Shown in pieces: positions 26,869 through 35,257 of a stretch of 64,000 bases of DNA. This DNA is from an uncultured Roseibium sp. Its GTDB lineage: Bacteria > Pseudomonadota > Alphaproteobacteria > Rhizobiales > Stappiaceae. The stretch lies in assembly GCF_947499295.1 (NCBI RefSeq), contig NZ_CANMNP010000008.1:1-64000 (forward strand), given 5' to 3'. Made by a program: the position numbers and the translations under genes. Positions within the stretch are counted from its first letter, which is position 1; each line of letters starts with the position of its first letter. The notes under the pieces were generated by a model that had not been told where the DNA came from, searched no databases, and saw only the letters and a list, made by a program, of their open reading frames with translations.

Positions 26869-28020
26869 TCAGCCCATGCCAAGCCGCAGTCTCAACCTGG
26901 TGCCGGCAAGACTTCCCAGAAAACCGAAGACGAGCCAGAGCCAGCCATGAAGTGAACCGGATACCAGTCCGCCCAGATAAGCACCAATGTTGCAGCCATA
27001 TGCCAGGCGTGCGCCGTAGCCCATGAGCAGACCACCGGCGAGTGCGGTCAGCACATCGCGCCGACTGAGATGCCAAACAGGAGCGAACCGGCCAGCAAGG
27101 GCCGCCGCCGCCATGGCTCCCAGAATGACGCCAAAATCCATGACGGAGGTGGTGTCCCGCAGAACCGAGTTGTCCAAGGCTCCGCGTTGCCAGGTCCAAT
27201 AGGGCCAGGTTTCGACCGGCAACCCGACAGCTTGAAAGGCCTTGGCCCCCCAAAGTGCAAATGCCGAGGTTATGCCCCAGGGCCGACCGACGACGACAAA
27301 GGTTGCTATGCCAACGACGGCGAGCATGAGCGCGCCCAACATGGGCGACCAGGGACCTTTGAGAAAACTCTCAGTCCGCCTTGCGGGCGCGATCTCGCCA
27401 TGAGCGCTCCTTTCAATCCGCAGCGTCAACAAGGCCAGGGCTCCAAGAACCGCCGCAGTTGCCAAAAAAGCACCGTGAGGCCCAAATTCCCGGACGAAGG
27501 AGACCGCCGGAAATTTGGGCAATCTTCCCCATAAATGCAGATGCGCCGTTGCCGCAACCGAGCCCAGAATGAAGGCGGCCAGTGTTATCATCATTCGGGT
27601 AGAGCCTCCGCCGGCGGTAAAGAGGGTGCCGGAGCCGCATCCGCCGCCCAGCTGCATTCCGATACCGAACATGAATGCGCCCAACGCTGCAGCAACGCCG
27701 AACGGAAAGACGAACCCGCCGGTGGGCCAGCCAAGTGAACCGCCCCAGGCGATCAGCGGAAAAGACACGGCGCTTGTCAGAAGGATCAGAACAAACTGTG
27801 CCCGCAGGCCGCCACCACGCCTTTCGGTCACGATGCGGCGCCAGGCAGCTGTGAAGCCGAAGCTGGCGTGATAAAGAGACAAGCCGGCAAGACCGCCGAT
27901 AAGGGTTGCAATTGCTTGCCGGGACCCGGCCTCGCCGTAGGCGCTTATGGCAATAAGGCCCAATAGGGCGAGCGCAATGCCAGTCACCATCAGCTGAGAC
28001 TTTTGCAAACTGGGCGTCAT
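26869..28020 (-). CDS. YeeE/YedE-family (thiosulfate) transporter
   Basis: A 383-aa polytopic membrane protein with two YeeE repeats. The first Cys motif is GGGCGSGTLFTAGG and the second is YGCNIGAYLGGLVSGS; these line the transport path in characterised thiosulfate importers. It is a two-domain fusion, the full length of bacterial YeeE. It lies just upstream of DUF302 on the same strand. A TusA-like partner is not visible. Start at the ATG at 28020; a TTG start at 28068 is possible. Confidence 0.82.
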   Translation of the reverse strand: MTPSLQKSQLMVTGIALALLGLIAISAYGEAGSRQAIATLIGGLAGLSLYHASFGFTAAWRRIVTERRGGGLRAQFVLILLTSAVSFPLIAWGGSLGWPTGGFVFPFGVAAALGAFMFGIGMQLGGGCGSGTLFTAGGGSTRMMITLAAFILGSVAATAHLHLWGRLPKFPAVSFVREFGPHGAFLATAAVLGALALLTLRIERSAHGEIAPARRTESFLKGPWSPMLGALMLAVVGIATFVVVGRPWGITSAFALWGAKAFQAVGLPVETWPYWTWQRGALDNSVLRDTTSVMDFGVILGAMAAAALAGRFAPVWHLSRRDVLTALAGGLLMGYGARLAYGCNIGAYLGGLVSGSLHGWLWLVFGFLGSLAGTRLRLRLGMG

Positions 28021-28273
28021 GTCCTTGTGATCCCGATTCACTTTGGTTCCGTATTTCTTCAAGAGCAAATTTCACGGTGTCACGATTGGCCATAATTTCG
28101 CAACGAAAGTGTCTTTTGGTGCCCTACACATTGCCAACACCTTTTTGTGTTTTGCAGTTCAAGTGAAGCCTGCAGATTTTAGCGGTGACAAAGTATTGGC
28201 TGGCAGATGCCGAACGTCTTGACGCGGGAACAACGCGGCATCGGACCAGCCCGAAGAGATATAAAGGCCTGAC

Positions 28274-29659
28274 ATGCGTCTCAGCGATCAATTTGGGTAT
28301 GATTTAACACTTGCCAACAAGGACGCAGTTGCGGCCTGGAATGCGACCGTGAATGCCTTCCTGGCTCATGGCAAGGCGACGCCGGGCCATCTTGAAAGCT
28401 GTTTGAGCCTGGCGCCCGATTTCGCGCTCGGCCATGCCACACGCGGTCTCTTCTGTCTGTTGCTTGGCCGGCGGGAACTTTATACGACAGCGCGCGAATG
28501 CCTGTCGGTGGCGCGCACGTCCGCCCAAAACACACCTTTGACCGATCGCGAAACGGTTGTCCTTGATGCGCTCGACACCTGGCTTCAGGGGTTTCCGACC
28601 CGGGCAGCCGATATCCTTGACGCCCAACTCGTCAAATATGCTCAAGATGCCTTGCTGATGAAGCTCGTCCACGCGATCCGTTTCGTTCTGGGCGATTCCG
28701 TCGGCATGCGGCAATCGATCGACCGTGTGTTCTCGGCCTATGACGAAAACCACCCCTCGTACGGGTACCTGCTCGGGTGCCGGGCCTTTTCGCTTGAAGA
28801 AACCGGTGACTACCGTCAGGCGGAAGCATCCGGCCGCAGAGGGTTGGAGTTTGCAAAAGACGACGCGTGGGGCCTTCACGCTGTGGCACACGTTCACGAC
28901 ATGACGGGACGTGCCGAAGAGGGTGCCGGCTGGCTGGAAAACCATCCGAACGGTTGGGCGCATTGCAACAATTTCGGCTATCACGTGTGGTGGCACCTGG
29001 CGCTGATGTATCTCAGTCAGGGCGAAGCGGACAAAGCACTCGCGCTCTACGACAACGATATCCGCAAGGACAAAACCGACGATTATCGCGACATTTCAAA
29101 TGCCGCGTCGCTGCTTGTTCGACTGGAACTGGAAGGTGTCAATGTTGGTCCTCGCTGGGACGAACTGGCCCTTTTGTCCGATAAACGGGCCGAAGACGGC
29201 TGCAATGTCTTTGCGGACCTGCACTATCTCCTCTGCCTCCTGAACGGCGGCCGCCGTATGGGAGCGGATCGTCTGCTCAACGGACTGAAGGATCGGGCGA
29301 AAAGCGAAACGGACATCGGCCGGGTTTCCGCCGAGGCCGGCTTGCCGACGGGGCTCGGACTGGAACAATACCGTAAAGGCAACTATGCATCAGCCTTTTC
29401 ACTGTTGACTTCAGCCAGGGACAATCTGAACATCATTGGCGGTTCCCATGCCCAGCGCGATGTTTTTGAACGGATCACCATTGACGCTGCCTTGCGGGCC
29501 GGGTTCTCCTCTGAAGCAGAAAATCTGATCAAAAGCCGCACCCACAAGCGCGGCGCCCTTGACAGTTTTGCCGAACAGCGGCTTGAAGTCTGCGACAAGA
29601 TGCAACGCGCAGAGCGGGTCATGGAAGACGACAGCCTTAGGGCAGCCGGATCGGTGTAA
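28274..29659 (+). CDS. Tetratricopeptide-repeat protein, TTC38-like
   Basis: A 461-aa soluble protein made of TPR-like helical repeats. The pattern GLEFAKDDAWGLHAVAHVHDM with HVWWHLALMYLSQGEADKAL is typical of the TTC38 family. AAGG sits 7 nt before the ATG. The following opgC-like gene starts 39 nt later on the same strand, so the two may be cotranscribed. TTC38-like proteins are mostly uncharacterised; a scaffold role is likely but not proved. Confidence 0.8.
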   Translation: MRLSDQFGYDLTLANKDAVAAWNATVNAFLAHGKATPGHLESCLSLAPDFALGHATRGLFCLLLGRRELYTTARECLSVARTSAQNTPLTDRETVVLDALDTWLQGFPTRAADILDAQLVKYAQDALLMKLVHAIRFVLGDSVGMRQSIDRVFSAYDENHPSYGYLLGCRAFSLEETGDYRQAEASGRRGLEFAKDDAWGLHAVAHVHDMTGRAEEGAGWLENHPNGWAHCNNFGYHVWWHLALMYLSQGEADKALALYDNDIRKDKTDDYRDISNAASLLVRLELEGVNVGPRWDELALLSDKRAEDGCNVFADLHYLLCLLNGGRRMGADRLLNGLKDRAKSETDIGRVSAEAGLPTGLGLEQYRKGNYASAFSLLTSARDNLNIIGGSHAQRDVFERITIDAALRAGFSSEAENLIKSRTHKRGALDSFAEQRLEVCDKMQRAERVMEDDSLRAAGSV

Positions 29660-29698
29660 TAACCGCCCGCCTCTGCAAGCCACATTTTTGGACCTGAC

Positions 29699-30994
29699 GT
29701 GAACGCACATCACCAGACGAAACGCCCCCGTGACCCGCGGCTCGATTTTTTCCGCGGGATCGGAATGTTCATCATTTACGTTGCCCATGTGCCGTGGAAC
29801 TGGTGGACTCTTTGGATCCCGGCGCGTTTCGGCTTCTCGGACGCCACGGAAATCTTCGTTTTCTGCTCGGGCATGGCATCCGCCATCGCCTTCGGCAAGA
29901 TCTTCGATGTGCATGGCATCGGTATGGGAACCGCCCGCATTCTGCATCGAATGTGGCAGGTTTATTGGGCGCATATCGGCCAGATTCTTGTGATCGCGGT
30001 CGGGCTCGTGATGATCCACGAAAGTGGCTATCTCAAAGAATGCTGCGACCTGACCCAGGATTATGTCGCGTCCTTGAACCTCTGGCATCTTTACAACAAA
30101 ACTGTCGTGGCCCTGCCCGGTCTGATGACATTGACCTGGGTGCCCAATTATTTCGACATTCTGCCGATGTATATCGTGATCCTGGCACTGATCCCCGTGA
30201 TCATGCTGGCCTCACGCGTGTCCGTTGCAGCCGCCTTTGCAGTATCGATCGGTCTCTGGCTCGCCTCTCAGTTCGGCTTTCTGGATCTTCCGGCAGAGCC
30301 CTGGGTCAATTCCGAAGGCGAACACAGAAAATGGTTTTTCAACCCGTTCGCCTGGCAAATGCTGTTTTTCACCGGTTTTGCCTTCATGCGCGGCTGGATC
30401 CCGGCACCGCCCGTAAACCGCAATTTGATCCTGTTCTGCGCGGCAATTGTCGTCGTCACGATCCCTTTTGCCTATTTCCGTATCCATAGCGAACATCAGT
30501 GGAATGTGGTTTGGGCGCGGGACGTACGCGAAATGATCCGTCCGCTCTGGATCAAGACCGAGTTTGGCCTGTTCCGCTATCTCCACTTCCTTGCTCTGGC
30601 TTATCTGGCCTGGGTCGCGGCCGGTGAACATGGGAAGCATCTGCTCGGACACGGCGTTCTCTGGGGACGGTTTGTCAGGATCGTCCAAAAGGTTGGTCAG
30701 CAATCACTCGCCGTTTTCATGGCAAGCCTCGTGATTGCTCAGGCTGCTGCCTTGCTCCGTGACATGGTCTGGGGGCGTGGTGATTGGTTGCCTCAGATCC
30801 TGAGCAATCTGCTCGGCATTCTGGCGCTCATTCTCGTGGCCTATGTGGTCTCCTGGTACAAGAGCCAACCCTGGCGCAAACCACCCTCGGTTCAATCGGG
30901 CGGATCCCCCGACATGCCCAAGCCGGCAAACCGCGAAGACGCCGATGAAGCTTCCAAAACAAGGCCCGCTGGCAAGGAACAGGCGCTTACCTGA
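29699..30994 (+). CDS. opgC: OpgC-like membrane acyltransferase
   Basis: A 431-aa protein with about ten membrane helices and the OpgC N-terminus RDPRLDFFRGIGMFIIYVAHV, followed by GFSDATEIFVFCSG. OpgC succinylates osmoregulated periplasmic glucans (cyclic beta-glucans) using cytoplasmic succinyl-CoA. The GTG start at 29699 is used because the conserved R-x-LDFFRG lies just after; no ATG precedes it. The C-terminal tail from about 395 is charged and disordered. A bidirectional terminator follows at 31044-31072. Whether the cell makes cyclic glucans is not shown here. Confidence 0.88.
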   Translation: MNAHHQTKRPRDPRLDFFRGIGMFIIYVAHVPWNWWTLWIPARFGFSDATEIFVFCSGMASAIAFGKIFDVHGIGMGTARILHRMWQVYWAHIGQILVIAVGLVMIHESGYLKECCDLTQDYVASLNLWHLYNKTVVALPGLMTLTWVPNYFDILPMYIVILALIPVIMLASRVSVAAAFAVSIGLWLASQFGFLDLPAEPWVNSEGEHRKWFFNPFAWQMLFFTGFAFMRGWIPAPPVNRNLILFCAAIVVVTIPFAYFRIHSEHQWNVVWARDVREMIRPLWIKTEFGLFRYLHFLALAYLAWVAAGEHGKHLLGHGVLWGRFVRIVQKVGQQSLAVFMASLVIAQAAALLRDMVWGRGDWLPQILSNLLGILALILVAYVVSWYKSQPWRKPPSVQSGGSPDMPKPANREDADEASKTRPAGKEQALT

Positions 30995-31043
30995 AGATAA
31001 CAACATCATCTGCGTTAGCTGGACGTTGCCTATGCCATAAACA

Positions 31044-31072
31044 AAAACACCGGCCAATCGGCCGGTGTTTTT
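31044..31072. terminator. Bidirectional terminator between opgC and DUF1150
   Basis: AAAACACCGGCC and GGCCGGTGTTTT form a 12-bp stem with a 4-5 nt loop. T-runs follow on both strands. It ends opgC on the plus strand and the Hsp20-DUF1150 operon on the minus strand. Confidence 0.88.
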
Positions 31073-31093
31073 GTTTAATTTCTGCAGTGTTGT

Positions 31094-31378
31094 CTAGTGA
31101 AGCGAAGCCATTTCAAGGTCGGCTTCGAACGCATTGGCAACGGCTGCTTCACGGCTGTCTGCCAGCAGGATCGGCGTGCCGTCCGCATTTAGAAGCGCAT
31201 AAAGCGTCATGTTGTCGTGGAGCGGTGGAACTTCCGGAAACATTTCCTTCAGGTCCCGCGCTTTGATCGGTTTGATATAGGCAACATCTCCGGTACCGAG
31301 TTCCGTCAGTTCGTCGACGGACATGGCGGTTGTGAGATCTGCGCCGTCTGCCCAATCCGGGCTATTTGGGTCGTGCAT
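31094..31378 (-). CDS. DUF1150-family protein
   Basis: A 94-aa DUF1150 protein: LGTGDVAYIKPIKARDLKEMF, then VPPLHDNMTLYALLNADGTPILLADSREAA. DUF1150 is largely restricted to alphaproteobacteria and is regularly next to small heat-shock genes. Here it follows hsp20 by 33 nt and shares its transcript, ending at the bidirectional terminator. Its function is unknown. A role in stress adaptation follows from the shared promoter. Confidence 0.9.
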   Translation of the reverse strand: MHDPNSPDWADGADLTTAMSVDELTELGTGDVAYIKPIKARDLKEMFPEVPPLHDNMTLYALLNADGTPILLADSREAAVANAFEADLEMASLH

Positions 31379-31411
31379 CAGTCAATTCTCCACAAGTTGG
31401 TCGACGAGGGT

Positions 31412-31831
31412 CTATTCGCCGCTGGAGATTTCTATTTTTCTTATAACACGTTCCGGTTCAGGACGTGCCAGGTCGATGGACAAAAGACCATCTTTGAGGT
31501 CAGCTCCGAGGATCTCGATCCCCTCGGCCAGAACAAATGCCCGTTGAAACTGCCGGGCGGCAATGCCGCGATGCAGATACTGGCGGGATTTATCGTCTAC
31601 CTGCCGACCTCGGATCACAAGCTGACTCTCCTCTACGGAGACATCGAGTTGCTCTCTGGTGAAGCCGGCCACAGCCAACGTTATCCGAATTATATCACCC
31701 TGACCTTCGTTTTTCGGAAGTCTTTCGATGTTATAGGGCGGGTATCCGTCATTCGCGGCCTTGGAAACGCGATCAAGCACACGCTCGATATCGTCGAACC
31801 CGAGCATAAACGGGCTAGAAAACGCTGACAT
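31412..31831 (-). CDS. Hsp20-family small heat-shock protein
   Basis: A 139-aa alpha-crystallin-type chaperone. The N-terminus LLGFDDIERVLDRVSKAANDGYPPYNIER (here PFMLGFDDIERVLDR) is typical for alphaproteobacterial Hsp20. The alpha-crystallin domain follows (ITLAVAGFTREQLDVSVEES to HRGIAARQFQRAFVLAEGIE). The start chosen is the ATG at 31831, with GAGG 9 nt upstream; the ATG at 31840 directly abuts that site. Transcription should begin at the RpoH-type promoter about 90 nt upstream. It holds unfolded proteins during heat shock. Confidence 0.92.
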   Translation of the reverse strand: MSAFSSPFMLGFDDIERVLDRVSKAANDGYPPYNIERLPKNEGQGDIIRITLAVAGFTREQLDVSVEESQLVIRGRQVDDKSRQYLHRGIAARQFQRAFVLAEGIEILGADLKDGLLSIDLARPEPERVIRKIEISSGE

Positions 31832-31923
31832 GCGTGACATCCTCAAAGTCCTTGTCGAAGCGACCTTGCGCCCGGACCCTTTCAAAGGCATCCGGACCGG
31901 AGACAAGCTCCGTTCAGTATTAA

Positions 31924-31952
31924 ATATGGCGCTTCGTTAAAATTGATTCAAG
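31924..31952 (-). promoter_or_regulatory. RpoH (heat-shock sigma) promoter of hsp20
   Basis: On the minus strand CTTGAA (31952-31947) is the -35 and CCATAT (31929-31924) the -10, separated by exactly 17 nt. This fits the alphaproteobacterial RpoH consensus (CTTGAC, 17 nt, CCTATAT-like). It lies about 90 nt before the hsp20 start codon. Confidence 0.75.
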
Positions 31953-31997
31953 GAGAGGCGTTTTCCGGTCTTTTTCCGACACTGCCTCCGGACTTGC

Positions 31998-32858
31998 TCA
32001 GAATTCAGGCCGCAGCAATGGATCGCGTTTCAACAACTTGGCGAGTGCGGAAACGGCCTGTCTTATCAAAGGCTCATGGCGTTCGTCCTGATGCATGACA
32101 AGCCATCGTTCCGTCTCAAGCTCTTCAACAGGTTCCGAAACCCGGACAAGATCCGGGTAAGCCTCGCCGACAAACATGGGCAACAGCATGCGTGCATGTC
32201 CCTGCCGGACCAGCGAGAGGGCCAAGGATGCCCTGTTCACCGTGATCGTCACGTCGGCGGCATGATTTTCCATCATCCAGACAGCGGTTGGAAACAGAGC
32301 CTCCTTTTCAACCGGACTGACCCAGCCGATTTTTTGATTGGGCGCTATTTTGCCTGATTGATACGCAGCAAATCGGACTGTCCCGACCTTTCTGCCCGCC
32401 AGCCATTCCTGTTTCGGCCTTTTATTGCGGATGCCAATGTCGATCTGCCGCCGGGCGACGTCTCTGTTGCGGGGGTCGGCCAGAAGTTCCGGAACCCATC
32501 CTGCGTCCGGCGTCCAGAAGCCATCCAGATTGTCCATCAAAAGCCGCATGGTCCAGTCGCCCGCCGATATTCGAATACGCCGCCGCGCCTGCCCTGTGTC
32601 CCGCCAGGCGGCAATCGATTGAGCAGCCTGATCCATGTCTTCGAGCTGCATGAGCAGTTTTTGTCCCGCGGACGTTAGCTGGTAGCCGCGCGCCTCGCGC
32701 TCGACCAGTCGGGCATTCAAGCTCTTTTCAAGAGACGAAACACGGCGCCCGAGCGTCGCGGCACTGACACCTGTCTTTTCTGCAGCTCCGGCAAGACCAC
32801 CCGCTTTGGCGACGGCCAGAAACAATCTCAAGTCTTCCCAATCAATGTTTCGTTTCAT
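31998..32858 (-). CDS. LysR-family transcriptional regulator
   Basis: A 286-aa LysR regulator. The N-terminal winged helix reads LRLFLAVAKAGGLAGAAEKTGVSAATLGRRVSSLEKSLNARLVER; a substrate-binding domain follows (about 90-285). A possible divergent small ORF begins 104 nt away on the plus strand, the usual place for a LysR target. The effector is unknown. The start is the ATG before the conserved helix. Confidence 0.9.
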   Translation of the reverse strand: MKRNIDWEDLRLFLAVAKAGGLAGAAEKTGVSAATLGRRVSSLEKSLNARLVEREARGYQLTSAGQKLLMQLEDMDQAAQSIAAWRDTGQARRRIRISAGDWTMRLLMDNLDGFWTPDAGWVPELLADPRNRDVARRQIDIGIRNKRPKQEWLAGRKVGTVRFAAYQSGKIAPNQKIGWVSPVEKEALFPTAVWMMENHAADVTITVNRASLALSLVRQGHARMLLPMFVGEAYPDLVRVSEPVEELETERWLVMHQDERHEPLIRQAVSALAKLLKRDPLLRPEF

Positions 32859-32961
32859 TTTTGAAATCTCAATTTCAATTAGAAAACATAGGAATAAGCG
32901 TCTCTTGTGAGATTATCTGCAGTGATCCTCCAACACCAACCATTTTTGAATGGAGCAGCAA

Positions 32962-33390
32962 ATGCAAATTCCTTATTGCCTGCCTTTGAGACTCGATGGG
33001 AAACGTGGAAACACACCCGACTGGAATGATCCAGTCCGGGGCCTTTACCCGAACCATGCAGAATTCTGGCCTTCAGAACTTCCTGAACATCATCAAATGT
33101 TGCAACGCCACCTGCGCCTGGCACGCAAGCGTCGCCGGTTGATGTTGATAAAACTTTTGAAGTGGTGTTTGGGCCGCCCGCTCATGGGTGTCAGGGCGCA
33201 GAATGCACCGGCTTCCGAGGAAGACCGGCAAGGCTTGGGCACGAACACGCCTGCCCGGTCGAAGTCCAAAGAAACCGTGTCTTTCTTTCACCCGCTGCAA
33301 AATGCGTCGGTCGCGCCACAAAAAGAGGCGCGACCGCTCCCACTCAGTTCGGCTTTGCCAGAAGCCTGCCGCCATGGGGATTGTCGATAA
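32962..33390 (+). CDS. Possible basic protein divergent from LysR
   Basis: A 142-codon frame with GGAG 6 nt before its ATG. The first 75 residues have a plausible protein composition (MQIPYCLPLRLDG and then the basic segment RLARKRRRLMLIKLLK). The last third looks random and runs across a hairpin and into the end of the convergent NTF2-like gene. If real, the functional part may be just the N-terminus. The rest of the 485-nt region between 32859 and 33343 shows nothing else. Confidence 0.3.
   Translation: MQIPYCLPLRLDGKRGNTPDWNDPVRGLYPNHAEFWPSELPEHHQMLQRHLRLARKRRRLMLIKLLKWCLGRPLMGVRAQNAPASEEDRQGLGTNTPARSKSKETVSFFHPLQNASVAPQKEARPLPLSSALPEACRHGDCR
33309..33335 (-). terminator. Stem-loop after the secreted NTF2-like gene
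   Basis: GGTCGCGCC and GGCGCGACC form a perfect 9-bp stem with a 9-nt A/T-rich loop, 8 nt beyond the stop codon of the minus-strand gene. The T-run lies mainly in the loop and a short TTTT follows further on. Position supports a terminator role. Confidence 0.55.
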
Positions 33391-33829
33391 CCATTTTCCA
33401 ACTGCCGTCCGGCTGACGTCTTAACACCGCAACCGAAAGGCCTTCACCGGTCACATCCCGGCCTTCCGGGTCGGTGCCGGTCATTTTCCATGGCGCAATA
33501 TGGACAGCCAGATCCCCCTGAACGATGACTTCATGGCCCGCATAGGAAAACTCTGGCGAAACAGAGCGGATCTGTTCGAAAATCTGCCGGGCTGTTGCGC
33601 TGTCGGAAACCGGCTGTCCCGGATCAAAAACAATAGATTGATCAACTTCGTAAGTCTGCATCACGGTGTCGATGTCTCCTTTTTCAAAGGAGCTTGTCAT
33701 CTTCTCGATCAGGTTCAGGACATTTTTCTGGTCTGTGGTCATATCAGAGCTTTCTTCCGCTTTCGTGCATGTTGAAAAGATCAGCATTGCCGCCACCATG
33801 GCAGCTCGATAAAAGATCCGACGTTCCAT
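33344..33829 (-). CDS. Secreted SnoaL/NTF2-like protein
   Basis: A 161-aa protein with a signal peptide (MERRIFYRAAMVAAMLIFSTC) followed by one NTF2-like (SnoaL, YybH-type) domain: VLNLIEKMTSSFEKGDIDTVMQTY, then SFVFDPG-like SIVFDPGQPVSD, and VAVLRRQPDGSWKMVIDNP. Such folds bind small ligands or act as isomerases, and many are stress-related. It follows the ECF sigma gene by 90 nt on the same strand and so may be part of its regulon. The start is the ATG at 33829, immediately before the signal peptide. Confidence 0.85.
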   Translation of the reverse strand: MERRIFYRAAMVAAMLIFSTCTKAEESSDMTTDQKNVLNLIEKMTSSFEKGDIDTVMQTYEVDQSIVFDPGQPVSDSATARQIFEQIRSVSPEFSYAGHEVIVQGDLAVHIAPWKMTGTDPEGRDVTGEGLSVAVLRRQPDGSWKMVIDNPHGGRLLAKPN

Positions 33830-33919
33830 ATGATTCTCCGCGAATTCAGGCATGGCGGGGCCAGTCCCGCCTGGTGCCAGGCTGGTTAGGGTTGTTACTT
33901 GTCTGGCTGAACTGCGCCG

Positions 33920-34753
33920 CTAGAGCTCGGGCGACAGAATTCTGCGCAACCTCATGCGGATATCATCCGGACAGGCATGCGAGGGGACGCTGCGCTGAAG
34001 TTTAAATGTTTTCAGATCGTCGACGACAGCATCTATCTGTCGTCTTGTCTGCGCGTATCCCATTCGGCTTTCTGCTGAATTTGGATAGGTTCCAGCCTGG
34101 ACCCTGCCCCCTTTGATTGCGGCAGGCAGGCGGCGAGGGCAGCGGCATTTGGCTTCGCTGGCGACAAGTCCGCAGTGACGGCTAGTGAAAGCCTCAACGC
34201 TCGCCCGGGCACGAGACAACCGTTTTCTGAATGTTGCCGGCGTGAGCTCAAGGATCTTCGAGGCTTCCAGATGATCCAGCTCAAATACGTCTCCAAGTAC
34301 ATAGGCAAGCCGCAAGTCCAGGCTCAGACAAAGAAGCATCGCCATTGTGCAAGAGATCCGCAGTTCATTCAGAAGCAGTGCTTGATCAGGTGCTTCGGGA
34401 GGGTCAGATATCAAACCGGTTTCAAGATCTGCCGCGAACATCTCGAAGGTCAGGCCCAGGTCCCGATCCCGGTGTTTCTTCGCTGCGATCAGATAACGAA
34501 CGGCAACCTGGTAGGCCCAGGTCGAAAATGCACTCTCATTGCGAAACGTCGAAAGCTTGGTCAGTATCTGGATCAGGATTTCCTGCGTCGCTTCGCGGGC
34601 ATCCTCCGGATTGACCAGAATGCGCCGTGCGAGACTGTGAATCAGATCCTCCACACTTGAAAGCACCTCTTCCAGGGCCTTCCGATCACCATCTTGAGCA
34701 GCTGCCACCTTCGCTGCCGATACATCCGCCGTCATAATTTGCCGGTCCTTCAT
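33920..34753 (-). CDS. ECF sigma factor with Cys-containing C-terminal extension
   Basis: A 277-aa extracytoplasmic-function sigma factor. Region 2 is visible in AREATQEILIQILTKLSTFRNESAFSTWAYQVA and region 4 in YVLGDVFELDHLEASKILELTPATFRKRLSRARA. About 95 extra residues follow, beginning SRHCGLVASEAKCRCPRR with three Cys in a zinc-like spacing. Extended ECFs can be regulated by their own C-terminus without a separate anti-sigma factor, and none is found next to this gene. A start at 34735 (AAGGA 10 nt upstream) is equally possible. The secreted NTF2-like gene downstream may be a target. Confidence 0.85.
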   Translation of the reverse strand: MKDRQIMTADVSAAKVAAAQDGDRKALEEVLSSVEDLIHSLARRILVNPEDAREATQEILIQILTKLSTFRNESAFSTWAYQVAVRYLIAAKKHRDRDLGLTFEMFAADLETGLISDPPEAPDQALLLNELRISCTMAMLLCLSLDLRLAYVLGDVFELDHLEASKILELTPATFRKRLSRARASVEAFTSRHCGLVASEAKCRCPRRLPAAIKGGRVQAGTYPNSAESRMGYAQTRRQIDAVVDDLKTFKLQRSVPSHACPDDIRMRLRRILSPEL

Positions 34754-34897
34754 TGAGTTCTTGAAAGGTTAGAGGGACCGACACGCGGATGTGTGACACA
34801 ATTTTTTCAACTCAATCTCCTTGCGTGGCCGGAACCGACACGTCATCTTGCCGTTTCCCGCCGAGAACTCCGACCTCAGTTGACCCAGAGCCACACG

Positions 34898-35257
34898 ATG
34901 ACACGCGACGAATTTGACGCCTTTTGCAAGTCCCTTCCCGCGACAACAAACGTTATTCAGTGGGGTAACGCTTCAGTCTGGAAGGTCGGCGGCAAGATCT
35001 TTGCTGTTTGTTCCAAGTGGGGCGAGGGCGCTCATCCGAAGGTCAGCTTCAAATGCTCAGACATTTCCTACTCGCTTCTAACCCAGCAGGAGGGCTTGAT
35101 CCCGGCCCCCTATCTTGCAAGAGCCAAGTGGGTGCAGATGGAGCAGGAAGGGGCGCTCTCCGATGACGACCTGAAAGCTTATGTCGAAGCCGCGCACAAG
35201 ATCATCGCGGCCAAATTGACAAAGAAACAACAGAAAGAACTTGGCCTTGCCGACTGA
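34898..35257 (+). CDS. MmcQ/YjbR-family DNA-binding-like protein
   Basis: A 119-aa YjbR/MmcQ protein: MTRDEFDAFCKSLPATTNVIQWGNASVWKVGGKIFAV at the N-terminus and APYLARAKWVQMEQEGALSDDDLKAYVEAAHKI at the C-terminus. This fold resembles a double-wing DNA-binding domain, but function is not established. The conserved N-terminus sets the ATG at 34898; the frame is open 35 codons further upstream. It overlaps the MFS gene by 17 nt, so the two are probably cotranslated. Confidence 0.85.
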   Translation: MTRDEFDAFCKSLPATTNVIQWGNASVWKVGGKIFAVCSKWGEGAHPKVSFKCSDISYSLLTQQEGLIPAPYLARAKWVQMEQEGALSDDDLKAYVEAAHKIIAAKLTKKQQKELGLAD

